Origin: Apoda limacodes
Lineage: Eukaryota; Arthropoda; Insecta; Lepidoptera; Limacodidae
DNA: 64,000 nt
NCBI GenBank assembly: GCA_946406115.1
Contig: OX291541.1
Location: forward strand, 18,383,908 to 18,447,907
Direction of reading: 5' to 3'
Position 1 is the stretch's first letter; each line of letters starts with the position of its first letter. The notes below the pieces were generated by a model, which saw nothing but the letters and a program-made list of their open reading frames with translations, searched no databases and was not told where the DNA came from. The position numbers and the translations under genes are program-made. Positions 1 to 12,600 of this stretch are shown here, one piece after another.

Positions 1-494
1 ACGTTCTTCAACAAACCTGATACTTAAAGTCCCGTCACACTTCTCCTACCTGTCTTTTACAGTACAGACTAAACACCTATGGAATTCGATTCCTTTCCAG
101 GTTAGACAAGCACAGTATTTAAGCGTTTATAAAGAACAGCTAAGTCCTACTTTCTAAAACTTTAGCTACCTATCCAGAACATGTCACTTATCTTCCACGC
201 AAAGCTTTGGTAACCTTTACCTAATTAGAAATATGTATTTATTTATGTTTATTGTACATGTAAGTTTATGTTTTTTTTTGTATATTTTACTAATATGTAT
301 TGTTAACTTATTTTTCTTATGTACCTTTAATGTATATACTCACACTTTATCTATATTGACCTATTTATTTAATTTTTACAATTTTATTTCTTACTTTCTT
401 ATTACCTAGTTGTGTTAGTCTATATATACATTTTGTTAATTAATGTACTTTTTCTTAGTGCACCGCCTCAGTTGCTTTCTACTACTATTCAATT

Positions 495-645
495 CCATAA
501 AGGTTGTCTGGAAGAATTCGCTTTTTTGCGATAAGGCCGCCTATTGTGCTCTTTTCATTTTAAACCATATTTAAAATGTTCGTATTTTGTTAAATTATTG
601 GTGTACAATAAAGAATAATTGACTGATTGATTGATTATTACCAAA
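495..645 (+). repeat. 3' tail of a dispersed non-LTR element
   Basis: The stretch beginning GGTTGTCTGGAAGA, then a CGCTTTTTTGCGATAAGGCC block, then an AT-rich run to CAATAAAGAATAATTGA, has a second diverged copy at about 55797-55870. Two copies in one window plus an A/T-rich 3' end with short repeats fit the 3' end of a retrotransposon. No coding part is present here. The sequence from 1 to about 490 is AT-rich, with no exon or recognisable repeat that I can support. Confidence 0.5.
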
Positions 646-904
646 TTTTAAGTTTATATGTCAATGGAAAGTTAAAATATTTTTAATACCAAAATTATGT
701 AAAAAAAGCTGACTGATGGCTTCTCATTCCTTTTTTCTTTTATATTTTTTAAAACAAAAACTTCAGTATCGGTAAAAATTGTTTCTTTTCACTCCTCATT
801 AGCTGTATGGGAGCCCCCCTTAAAAAGAGGGGCTAAGATGCTCGTAATGTCATAATTTGAAGACTATATAGCTCCAACCCTTTGACCCTTCGGGTACGAA
901 AACC

Positions 905-1047
905 CCAAAAACTAGCACAATGCAGACCTAGATATTTATTCCTATAAATATATCTTCAAAATTTCATGGTATTTGATTAGTAAGTGTCAAAAATCAGTGG
1001 GAAATTTGTTTGTATGAAGCACGCTGCGTGGCGCCGCGAATCGTATT
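905..1047 (+). repeat. Dispersed repeat, copy 1
   Basis: This stretch is similar along its length to 15873-16010. Shared landmarks in order are TGCAGACCT.GATATTTATT, GTGGTATTTGAT or its variant, AAGTGTCAAAAAT.AGTG and TTGTATGAAGCACGCTGCG. The two copies lie in the same orientation 15 kb apart. The piece just before it (about 785-905, ending CCCTTCGGGTACG) belongs to the GGGTTCCGT repeat family. Confidence 0.55.
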
Positions 1048-1164
1048 CTTAACATACACGCAATTAAATTACAGTAAATCTTCTTTTTAAGTCGGTTTAA
1101 AACAGATACAACTTTTACTTTACTGGACAAGTATCAACATTTTCTATAGGTAGGTATAGCTAGT

Positions 1165-1292
1165 TACTTTCAATGGAACTTCTTGCCAGCTCTTTTTGGC
1201 AGAAATTAACATTGCTTACATTGTATTGACGATTCAAAAGTGTTCTTAGAAACCTTTTTGAATAAATATTGTTTGATTTGATTTCATTTGTT
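1165..1292 (+). repeat. 3' tail of a second dispersed retroelement family
   Basis: The segment TTGACGATTCAAAAGTGTTC followed by AATAAATATTGTTTGATTTGATTT resembles 15298-15358. Both end in T/G/A-rich short repeats, as non-LTR 3' ends do. It carries no ORF. From 1293 to about 2385 I see only AT-rich sequence and a short TG run at 1858-1885. Confidence 0.45.
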
Positions 1293-2387
1293 CTGTATTT
1301 AAAAAAAAATTTTGATGTTATAACATCACAAAAAACCTTCAACATTTCTGACCTTTCTGACATCCTTCTGATAGTGGTGAGACTCTTTATATTGTATCAA
1401 TATATGAATCATATCAGATATTAGTCGGTGGAACGATTCTAAATGGGCCCATTTTCATTTTATAAGGCATAGCCAGTCTAAAATAGGCAAAAGAGGTGCG
1501 GTGCAGTGTCTTTTGCTTTTAAATACAAAAAATAAAAAAAGGACATAGTGAAATACAAGTATATTGATTTTTCTACTCATTGGAATGCGGAAACGGAATT
1601 TAAATGTCTGAATGAGGTTCTAGTGAATTTGGTTGTTGTAATGTACATAATTAGTTTAGTACGCTTATATTAGGAACCAATTTAGGCGTAAATTCTAACG
1701 TTTTCCTCAAATTATTGGCATCAAATTATTGGAATAATAATTTATTAACTTCTTTTGAGGGAAGTTATTAAAATAGATTCGAAAATCAAAATCGCTAAAT
1801 TTGCGTTTTCTTTACGTTTGGAAACCTTGAGAATCGTTTGCCATCATTTTTAGAGTGATGTCTGTGTGTGTGTGAGTGTGTGTAGTATATAGGTTATTGT
1901 ATGTAGGTTTTGAGCAAAATCGGTCCAGCAGCGGTTTGTTGCATAAAAAATATTCTTAAGAGAAGTTACTCGTACGGTACTTGCTACAGAACTAATTTTT
2001 ATTATTACAGTATAGGCCTGAAAAATACAATTGTTTGCTGGTCATTTTCTTAATTCTCCATATTAATCATACAAAAAAAAAACTATTCTACATATATGAA
2101 GGTACTCTTATGTGATTTCGTCCAAAAACAGAATATCATCCTTAATCAAACTTTTTATTTTTTGTAAGGTATTTAGCATCTTTATTGTTTTTAAGCCACA
2201 ACTTTTGGGCTTTTTTATTATAAATTCTAGGTGATGTACTTGATACCAACAAATTTTAATAAATTTCCTGATTTACAATGCAAACAATGGTGCAATATTT
2301 ACATGTTTTAAATATATGCTTGTCAGTTTTTGGGTGATCAATATCTTCTGGTAAAAAAAATGCTTACTATTCAAAAACTGTTTTATA

Positions 2388-2942
2388 AGAAACCAGTCAA
2401 GTGCGAGTCGGACTCGCACGCCGAGGGTTCCGTAAAAGGTAAAGTGTATAGAGGAACAAACTTAACTTTGCCGTTTGACAAATGTTGTCCCAATACATCG
2501 ATATAGTTCGTGGTTGGTTAACTGCAAATAAGATTATAATCGCAAAAAAAAAATTGTGATGTAACAACAAATTTATGGTTTTCAGTTTTTTTCCTTTATG
2601 TGTGCTACATGGCACTGCTTCTTGCCAAATTTCATGATTCTAGGTAAACGGGATAAGTAGCCCATAGTTATGATTTAATTGTGTCACAATATGAAATAAA
2701 ATTACCGTATTACCGTATTCCGATCGTATTTTTTATTGCTTTGACTGAGAAGCTTGATTCTTTTACAGCTCCATACAGCAAGGAATCGGAGAATTAGTAT
2801 TTACTATTTTAAATTAATTTTAACTTGATACCTTAACATGTTCCTGAAAAAAGGATCTTAACAGACAGACAGACGTACAAAACAGTGATCCTTTAAGGGT
2901 TTCCCTTTTCCTTTTGAGGTACGTAACCCTAAAAACGAAACA
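2388..2942 (+). repeat. Dispersed 'GAGTCGGACTCGC...GGGTTCCGT' repeat
   Basis: It opens with CAAGTGCGAGTCGGACTCGC and GAGGGTTCCGT, and ends with an ACAGACAGACAGACGT tract and a GAGGTACGTAACCCT end. Partial or diverged copies are visible at 3978-4270, 13610-13720, 14370-14402, 17640-17850, 20258-20300, 39060-39115, 45254-45320, 45480-45530, 48828-48900, 49530-49575 and 63019-63065. I know this sequence as extremely common in lepidopteran genomes. The ORFs inside it have no protein-like features. Confidence 0.6.
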
Positions 2943-3977
2943 ATGAAGGGCGAATAAAAACTTTGGGATCATGGTGGCCAGGAACTTACAAATTTATTTA
3001 TAAATTTATAAATTTATTTTTTGCAATGATTTTGCACGAAGGATTTATAATCCAACGTCCAGTCTTCTGGGCATTCTTCCGCATGAAGCTGCCTTGGAGC
3101 TCATTCATTATTTATAGTGATTATTTCAGTTTAGTTATAGTTTTTATTTTAGATTATTGTATATTTAGATTAGTTATTGTTTGTTGTTATTTTACTTAAA
3201 ATGAAATAATTAAAAGATGTAATTTTATCAAGTGCAAGAATTTCATATTCACTCGTAATACGAATTTTCGTAAGTATATGAACCGGAAGTCTATCAACTT
3301 TTAACGATTTTTTCATTGAAGACTTCAAAATGCTAGTTTTAAGGATGCTTTTAAGGATAAAGATAATCTATGATTCTACACGGAAATAATATAAATTGAT
3401 CAGATTTTTTGTGAAGGACAATAACAAAAATGTGATTGTACGACGACAAGGCAAGTTATATAACCGTAGGAAATTCGCCTCATTTACATAAGTAGGTTAA
3501 TGTTATTCTGACTTTATTAATGATTATAAATTTTATAAGACCTGTCTTTTTGTTTTGAAGTATTGACCTATTTTATTCAATCAGATTAGGATAATTTTGA
3601 CCTTCATGTTTTTACTATCCTAAACACACAACTACTAAGTAGGTAGCTTACGGTAGTATTTAAATCATACAAATAACCAATTCTTCATAGAAATAAGTCA
3701 TAGAACCTAAAATCATATTATAAAACTTAGTTCGGTAGCAAGTACCGTACGAGGAACTTCGCTTGGGAATATTTGTGGCATCTTTAAAAAAATCTGTTTT
3801 TTAGCGATAAAAAACGAACCACTGGACCGATTTTGCTCAAACTCTTTTGATCTAAGTCATGACGTGACGTATCGATTGATATGGGCACGAGACAAATTGG
3901 TCCATTGGTTCTTGGGCTATCGAGGAGCAAAAAAAAGCTAACCTACATACATGCACACAGAGAGAAATCATTCTAAA

Positions 3978-4270
3978 ACTAGCCAAGTGCGAGTCTGGTT
4001 CGCGCACCGAAGGTTTCTGGACAAACTTATTATATGTAGATAGCTCTTCCATCATGATATCAAGTCTTCAAGGTCAACGGAAAGTACCTCATAGGTTTTT
4101 ATTTTTTGTGTCACAGTATGCGATAAAAATGACCGTATTTTGGGCATATTTTTTTCACATTGACTAAGAAGCTTGATTTATTTACAACATTAAGTGTCCG
4201 TAGATTTTACTATTTTATTTAATAACGCGTTCTTGAGTAAAAGGTTCTTGACAGACAAACTTATTTTTTT
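3978..4270 (+). repeat. Second copy of the GAGTCGGACTCGC repeat
   Basis: AGCCAAGTGCGAGTCTGG, then CGCGCACCGAAGG, then an AAGAAGCTTGATTTATTTAC stretch (compare GAGAAGCTTGATTC at 2748), ending at TTCTTGACAGACAAAC. It is more diverged than the copy at 2388. From about 4270 to 5260 I see only AT-rich sequence plus a short Helitron-like scrap near 4729-4770 (TCTGTCTGTTACCTCTTCACGC). Confidence 0.5.
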
Positions 4271-5330
4271 AATAGGTTATAACTACAAATTATCAAAATT
4301 TGTACCCCATAGGTTTTGATTTGTTTGTGAATGCCAAAATATGCGACAAAATGGTATTTTAGCCGTTTTTTTTATTGCGTTGATTTTATAACAGATTATC
4401 GAACATATATACGCGTATTCCTATTAAGGCTATATCATTCTCGTTAAGGTTACACCATTTTTGTATCATATGCTTATTTTTTAAAATTGCGCGCAGACCG
4501 ACGCCGTTGCAGCTAAAATAGCTCAATGTCGTAAGCACTAAAAGTACTATAAATAGTAAACAAATGACAAAAAGGGGAAATTTCAATAAGGACCTAAGTT
4601 GAATTTATCAAGTAGTGAAGGATTCTAAAGTTGAATCAAGAGCTGTAGCGAGAGGTTCAAGAGTAGAATCTTCCGACATTAAATTTTTTTTTAAAGTTAT
4701 GCACTCTGTTTTTTTTTTACATCCCTATAAATATTAAAATGACGAATCTTTCTCTGTCTGTTACCTCTTCACGCTCTACTGAGGACTGAGGAGAACACAG
4801 ACAATACTAAAAAATACGATATAACAAAGGTTAAGCTTCTTTGTTAGATAAGTTCTCCTAACTTCTCTGATTCACAAGAGTGAGAGCTGTACAAAGTGAA
4901 CGGTAACACGTTTATACTGAGATTTCTAAATAAATGTAGAAAAAGAAGAAGAAAAACATTATTTGGCAAACACTGTATACATGGTTATTAGTAAGAAGTT
5001 TAAATAAATAATGTGAGGCCAAATAGGGTCGTACTCAATGTTGCACTTCGCCTACATATTTAGACCATATTACTGGTTTTCAGTGAGATACACGCAACCT
5101 AATACATAATAATTAGGTACCTACCTATTAGTCCAGCGGAATTAGACAAAAGTCGACAAAATATACAAATCAAATACAGTGAAATAAATGATTTTTGTCT
5201 AATTTCTTGAGATATGTCAAAGGTTTGAGTTGCCGAACATGAATATTGACTCGCTGCTATTATAGGTATATATGTTAGACGTATCCAGTATTTGGGGGGT
5301 TTATGCAAGTAATATATTTCCGTACCGTGA

Positions 5331-5350
5331 TGTATAAACGGATGAAGTCC
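5331..5350 (+). CDS. Candidate first exon of gene A (uncertain)
   Basis: Exon 2 of gene A needs an upstream exon that starts with ATG and ends in phase 0. The best match I found is at 5331-5350, where two in-frame ATGs (5331 and 5342) lead to Met-Lys-Ser followed by a GTACGT donor. A TATATAT lies about 60 bp upstream of the first ATG, near 5268-5274. Against this, the site sits at the edge of a dispersed repeat split by a 900-bp transposon, so the match may be chance. A transcript would decide it. Confidence 0.25.
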
Positions 5351-5377
5351 GTACGTCTTTTTTTGGACGGATGCAGG

Positions 5378-6277
5378 CAGGGGCGCCGGGTTTTTAAAAT
5401 TCCCGTGGGTGCTCTAGCTTTCTTAATGATATACCTAGCTACTTATACTACTACTATATATTTATATATATTTATAATTATTTCTTTATTTATTTATTCA
5501 TGAAATAATTGTTAAATGTCAAACAGAAAGGAATCATAAACATGTACGGCATTAATTTTTACAGACAAGAAGTCATTAATATTTTACGTGAATTGAAATA
5601 AAACATACGTTTTTTCATTAATTACATATTTAGAAGTAATATTTTAACAAAATTTAAAAATAATTTAATATTGGCAACCATAAAAACATTTAAAAGATAA
5701 TAAAAATACCAATTATCATTGAAAATAAATAAATTACATGTATAGTTGTTTATTAGAATTCTGCGCATACCCACGTTTTGCAGTAATGAAGGGTAGAACA
5801 GTTGGAAAAGTTTAATATTGATTCAACCGAACGATAAGAAAACTGTAATACCAACAATCTCGCGTGATAACTAACAAAAATTGCTGCCACGCAAAACTAT
5901 TTTTGAACATTTTGAGATTAAATATCTCGCAAATAAAATAAAAAAATAAAAATGTAATGTGGACAGATATTTTGCCAGATTTTGAGTCCATTGAATTCAG
6001 CGCATTTTTCTCTTTAAAATGAGCCCTGTCTTGACTTCAACCATGAAATTTCGTATTAAAAATGCACATCGACTGGACTAAGACGGGCAGGTCTGGTTGC
6101 GCGACGGGGCGCGGCGCGCCGGCACGCTGCGTGCGTGAGAGCGGCTACGTTTGTTTATAGGCGCGCGTTTTACGTAGATTATTTTAGATAGGTATTCATA
6201 ATCGTAAGTGCTCGGCACCCACATTTACCTGTCGTGGGTGCTGGAGCACCCGAGCACCCACGGAGTCGGCGCCCCTG
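5378..6277. mobile_element. Non-autonomous hAT-type DNA transposon (900 bp)
   Basis: Both ends read CAGGGGCGCCG inward (the right end on the minus strand), and a further CGTGGGTGCTC block is shared just inside each end. The 8-bp GATGCAGG occurs directly outside both ends (5370-5377 and 6278-6285). An 8-bp target duplication with CAGGG termini is the signature of the hAT superfamily. The interior is AT-rich on the left, with a GC-rich right third (about 6070-6270), and has no transposase ORF. It landed inside an older repeat whose halves are GGACG upstream and TTTCCTCACGATGTTTTC downstream. Confidence 0.8.
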
Positions 6278-6601
6278 GATGCAGGTTTCCTCACGATGTT
6301 TTCTTTCACCGAAAAACCAGCGTTGTGAATTATCAATTCTTGAAAAACTCATTGGTACACGCTGCGCTCGAACATACGCCATTTAGGATGCGAGGTGAAA
6401 TCAAAACCCCTCGCAATAATTCAAATATTAAAATTTTGATAATGTGCCAAATTTCATAAGTGTATATATGTTTATTTTTATGTTTGTCCATGTATTTCTC
6501 AGACACAATTGATTTGATATTAATAATTCATATTATAGTAATTTAAATTTAAGTATAAGCCAATTTAAAAGGATGCTTTAAAAAAAAATTGTATATTTCA
6601 G

Positions 6602-6644
6602 ATAGTCAGTTTAGCGACGCTAGCTGTGACACTCGCTGCCCCAG
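6602..6644 (+). CDS. Gene A exon 2 (43 nt, signal peptide core)
   Basis: The acceptor is TATATTTCAG at 6592-6601. The exon reads in phase 0 as IVSLATLAVTLAAP plus the first base of a Gly codon. The donor is GTTGGT at 6645, weaker than consensus. Length and phases equal those of exon 2 in genes B and C, and this is the main reason for accepting it. Confidence 0.82.
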
Positions 6645-9600
6645 GTTGGTTCATTATTTATTTTAGTTATTTGCCTAATTTACAGCTTTAAAAAGAACAT
6701 CATACATTTAACTCACGGAAATTATTTTTTTCACGCACCTCATCGTGGACAACCTATTATACGATAGGGGTTGCATGCGCGAAAAAAATTTGTACAGGTC
6801 ACTTAAGAATGTAGTTGAGGATTTTGAATAACTTTTACTCTGAGATTTCTATTCAAAAAATCAAAAAATTTACTTCTACTCTAATTTTCAAATCGCTTGT
6901 TATAGAAATCCCTATTATTGGACTCTATAGGTACTTTCAATAAAAATTGGTTTGAACATAATAGGTTCATAAGGTTTCTTGTCCATGACTCCGTCCGCTT
7001 TTTAGTCAGGATAGATGATAAAGTTTCTTTTTTCTTTACAGGTTTATTACAATTTAGATACCGACTTTGACGCGTATACTTTTAGAAATATTGGACTTTT
7101 TATGAACTATAAACTACCTTTAGGTCTTCGAATCCGAGCCAGTTGTTAAAATATCATAAGATAATTATGAACAGTGGTAAAATATCGCTCTTTAAATATT
7201 TTTTTTGTTACAGGATTTGCCGATTTAAGCAGTGAATTTTTGAGTGGACTTAGTTTGGGACAGAAAGAAAAGCCTCAAGGTAAACCCATTGATACCCTTC
7301 AAGCTGACGATAGATTCAAAATACATTTAAGAGAAAGTGAAATAGCTAAAAAATATACCGAAGAAAAAGAAAATAAAGTGAAGGATGTTAATGTAGGTAC
7401 TACTTTTGGAGATCAACGTTCGGGAGTGAAGACCGATGGTAACCTTAACGATAAGGCAACTTTAGTGCCTTCGCTTGGTATGAGTAGTGATAGTAAAACC
7501 AAAATCAGTAGAAACCGAGGGAGCATAAAATATGCCACAAAAACTACGACATCGACTGAAACCAATAATGTAGGAAAAATTGAACTTAGTCTTATCGATA
7601 GAGGAAACGCAAGACATCGCGTTGGGGGAAGTAGTTTAACCGAAACAAAAAATGCCGAATTTGTAAATAAACTTAAACTTAACAGCAAAACCAGTATGTC
7701 AAATAATCGTATTACTAGCAGGTATAGTAATTTAGCTGATGGTTCTGCCCAGGTTGAGTTCGGATTAACAGATACAGCAGGGTTTGGAAACATTATACTT
7801 GATAATAATGCCAAGTCAAATTTGGCTAATCTAGCTTTACCCGGAACTGCAAACAAAAAAGTTAGTGAAACAATTAACAGTAGAATAAACATTGCTGCTA
7901 AGAATTTGGAAAATTTCAAAGATGGCAGCGAAGGGCAGGAAAAACAGGCATATTTTGGTAGGAATTTAGAAAACGAGGCTAATAATGAATATTTTAATAC
8001 CAATAACGAAACTATAAACATTGGGAGCAGTAAATCTAGTGATTTAAAAAATTCTGGTGAAAACCTAAGCCATGTGGTACAAAGTTTTATTGGCAAAACT
8101 GAAGAAATAGCAAATATTGACCTTACCACTGGTATTATTGGCTCAGATATAGTTAAAATTAACGAAAAAGAAAAAGACAAAGCTGATACCACTTTTGTGA
8201 CCCACGAAGGTGATGTTGAAATAGTAAAAAAAAATGATAGCATTAATGTCGATAGCCAACAAGAAAATGCAGATAGCAGTAAGCCGCAAAGTTTTGATGA
8301 GAATCTAAGGATTAGTGCAAAACAAAGTTTTATCGATAAATATAAAGATATAGTAAATGGTGAACTTACTACTGGGGTTATAGACCCAAGTATTTTAAAA
8401 ATTGGTGAAAGAGAAAAAGGCAAAACTGGTACTAATGTTATGTCTCACAGAGGTGATGTTCAGTTTGGAAAAAGATTTGATAGTATTAATGTAGATAGCA
8501 AACCTACAAATACAAACAGCAGTAGAATGCAAAGTTCTGATAAAAATCTAAGCTTTGGTCAAAAAAAAAAAAAAAATGTTGGATTAGGTATAAGTGATGA
8601 CAACAAAGTTAGAAGCAAGTTTGAAAACAAAGTGACCCAAATAGATGTTGATACAGCAACTTCTTCTAAACTGAACCGAGGCATAAAACAGGGTCTTAAG
8701 GCTAGTGATAGAGTTGATAGTAGTATAAGCACTGTAATGAAGAAGTCAGAAGCCCTGAAAGGTTTTGAATCAGATAAGGTTAAATCTCAAAATATTACAG
8801 GTACCATTGTTAACTACGATTTTAGTAAAATTAATGGTGTTAACGCTAGGATTAAAGACAGGGGAAATACCAGATATCGAAATAGAGAAAGTGACACAGC
8901 CAATGAACGTAAATCAAATAAAAAAATATCATCTTATGTTGAATCTACAGAAAACTCAGCAACTTTAAATGTTGGGGAAGAAAATAAGCAGAAAAATCAC
9001 ACTAGTTTTGGTTGGAGTTTCGGAAATAAATCTGTAGAAAAACAAGGAATAAAATCTAGTGATATTGAAGTCTATAGTCAAAGTGAAAATAAGGGCACTG
9101 GTATTTCTAGTACAGGAACAAATTTTGTGAAAAGCGAAAGCCTTGGTGCAACACAAACTACAACTGTTAATGCTAGCTATGGGTTAGGGGGTGAGGTTAG
9201 TATTGGATTTAAAAATAACGACACTCTCAAAGTTGTAGAAGCAGATAACGACAAAGTCTATACCGGTTTTAATTTAAGTTCCAAAAATGTAGATGTTGCT
9301 AATCAAGAAAGTTTTAATATTCGAGAACAAACGGCAGACAAAACTGAAAATCAATTCGGTTGGAGTTTCGAAAAAAGAGCTGGAGTATTTGGAATAAACT
9401 TTGCTAATATTAGTGTGGGAAACAAAAATGGAAATTTTGGAAGTGGTGCATCTAGTACACTGTCAAACGCTAGTAAAAACAGTCTTGGTATAAAAAAAAG
9501 TGAGAAAGTAGAATTAAGTTTAAGTGATGACGTCAAAATAGGAACCAAATTTGATAGTAAAATGAACCAAGTTGTTAATGATACAGTAATTTATTCAAAT

Positions 9601-12600
9601 CTAAACCAAGACGTCAAACAGAGTCTTGATGCTAGCAATGTAGTTGATAGTGATATTAACACTTTACTGAAAGAGTCAGAAAATTCGAAAGTTCTTGATA
9701 CAGATAATGTTAAAACTCAAAATAGTAAAGGTACTATTTTAGAAAACAATCACAATAAAATAAAAGATATTATTAACACCAATAGAGGAAATAACAGATA
9801 TCGCAGTGAAGGAAATTTATATGATACAGTCAACAACGTTTACTCCAAAGACGGAATGGCAATTCAGTTTGAAAGCAAAAAAAAATTAAATGAAAAAAAT
9901 CTTGACATCAGTTCATCTCGTATTAAGGTTGAAGCTACAAATAAATCTGATAACTCAGCTACTTTCAATGTTGTGAAAGAAAAAAACAAGAATACCGCTG
10001 CAAAACTTGAAATTAAATCTGGCAATACTAATCTCTACAACCAATATATAAATAAAGGTATATCGAGTAGTGGTACAAATTATAGTGAAAATGGAAGCCT
10101 TGGTACAAAACAAAGTACATCTATTAATGCTAGCTATGCACTAGCGGGTAAAATTAATTTTGGACTATTAAAAACAGAAAGTTACAAAACTGTTGAACCA
10201 AAGAAAGACGAAGCAAAGACTGCTTTTGATTTAAATTTCGAAAGTCAAGGTATTGCTAATCATGACAGTTTTAATACTGAAGGAAAAACAATACAAAAAA
10301 CTCCAAACGATTATAGTTCGGGTATTCGACATAGAACAGGCGTGAAATTTGGAATCAACTCTGATATGATTAATGTGAACAACAAGAATGAAAATGTCCG
10401 TAGTAGTATATCTAATGAAAGTTTAAGTCTTGGTGTTAAACAGAGCCTAAGTGGTGAGCCTATTAATGAAACAGTTGGTAGTGTAAGCACTTTAGTTAAA
10501 CACTCAGAAACCTTAAAATTTTCAACAAAAGATAAAATTGAAACTCAAAACAACACAGATGTAATAATAACAAATAATTTTGGTAAAATTGAAGATAAAA
10601 CAAACAATAGTTTTAGCGCTGGCTTGGAAAATAGAGAAAACACCGAAAACCGCAGTAGAGGAAGTGACTATGCTGCAGCCAATGACGCTGAATTAAGGAG
10701 CGGAACTGTACCTCAGTTCAGCCAAGACAGAAAATTGAATCATCTTCCTGATATAGGTTCAGCACGTGTTAAGATTGGAATCACAAACAATTTTGGTAAC
10801 TCAGCAACTCTCAATGACGAGGAAAAAAAAGAGGGGAAATTTCACACTAGTTTTGCTGAGAATCTTGAAAACGAAAGTGCCGCAAAACTTAGAATAAAAT
10901 CTGGCGGTATTAATGTCCACAATCAAAATAAAGTTGAAGAAAGTGGATTAACTATTTCAGGCTCAAATTATGGCGAAACCGGTGGCTTTGGTGAAAAGCA
11001 AAGTACAATTGGCTATTTCAGCGGTACACTAGGTGGTGAAATAAGTTTCGGACTTAAAAACACACAGAGTCCAAATTTCGTTGAACTAGAGAAGAACGAA
11101 GCCAGGGGCGCTTTTGATTTAAATGCTAAAAATGTACCGGTTCCCAATCATAAAAGTTTTAGTTCTGGAGGAAAAACAACAGAAAAAACTCAAAACAATT
11201 TTGGTTGGAGTTTCGGAAATGGAGATGGTATAAAATTTGAAATCAACTCTAATAATAATATTAAAAAGAACAATAGAAATGTAGGTAGCGATATATCTAG
11301 GGCACTATTAAACTCTGGTGAAAATGGTGTCAGTTTAAAACAAAGCCTAAGTGATATGCTTAGTGATGGAGCAGATAGTGGTGCTAACAATGAACGAGAA
11401 CACTCAGACGATAGAAAAATAAACAGAGGAAATACTATATATCGCAATCGGGGAGGTAACTCAGTTAGAAAAGAAAGTATATCAAATGCGCAATTTTACA
11501 ATATCAATTCGTCACGTGTTAACGTTGGGGTCGCAGAGAAATCAAATAACTCGGCAAATTTCAATATAAGGGAAGAAAAAATAGAAAAAAATAACACGAG
11601 TATTGATTGGAGTTTTGAAAACAGAAATACAAATCTAGGAATTAAATCTGGTGATGTTGACATCTACATCCAAAATAAACATGATGGTAGAAGAATAGGA
11701 GAAAACCTAAGCCTTGGTGTACAAAAAAGTTTTAATGAAACAGAAAGTAGCAAAATTAAAGCTACTTTGCAGAGTTCAAAACAATTAAATGCTGGTGGAG
11801 AAGAAGAAAAAAATCAAAGTAATTTTGGTTGGAGCCTTAGAAACGAAACAAAGCTAAGGATTAAATCTAGTAATATTGATGCTAACAGTCTTAATAGAAA
11901 TGTGTACAGTAGTGTCTCCCGTCAAGGGCATGGCTCTGATATAAACCTAAGCCTTGGTGTAAGGCAAAGTGTGACTGGTAAAGAAAGCAATACAGTAGAA
12001 AGTGTTTCCAATACTGAATTAAAAAAATCAGGAAGACTGAAACTTATTGAAGAAGAGAAGGATAAATCTAAGAACAGTTTGAATTTGAGTGCTGGAAACG
12101 GTGCTGGTACTAAAGCCCATACTAAATTTGGTAGCATTACAGTCGGAATTAAAAACGAAAACGAAGGTAATGGGTTAGCTGGGGTAGAGCTTAGCTCTGG
12201 AGAAAACCTAAGTCATAGCACAAAACAAGTTGTTATTGCTAAGTCTAATGAAGATGGACCTCAGCAATCAATAGTTCTTAGTGCTGGTGGAGAAAAGGAT
12301 AAAACGTATAGTGGTTTCGACTGGAGTTTTGAAAAAGGGGCAAGCCTTAAACCTGGGATTAATTTAAGGGACGTTGATGCTAACAACAAAAATAAAATCG
12401 TGGACCCGATTGTTTCCAGCCAAGAGCTCAGCTCAGATATAAACCTTGATGTGAAACCAAATCTATCAGGTAGAACTAGCAAAACAGCAGAAAATAATTT
12501 TGAAAGTGGATTTAAAAACACAGAAGATCTCAAAGTTGTTAATGAAGATAAGAACAAAACCAATATAAGTATTAATTTGAATGTTAGAAATGGAGCTAGC

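Noticed and set aside
7413..8423. 336-codon antisense ORF (and smaller ones at 11190-11447, 12261-12863 and 12894-13220) opposite gene A
   Set aside because: These are Leu/Ser/Phe-rich mirror images of the Asn/Lys/Ser-rich sense repeat, whose codon usage leaves few stops on the other strand. No signal, splice or domain evidence.
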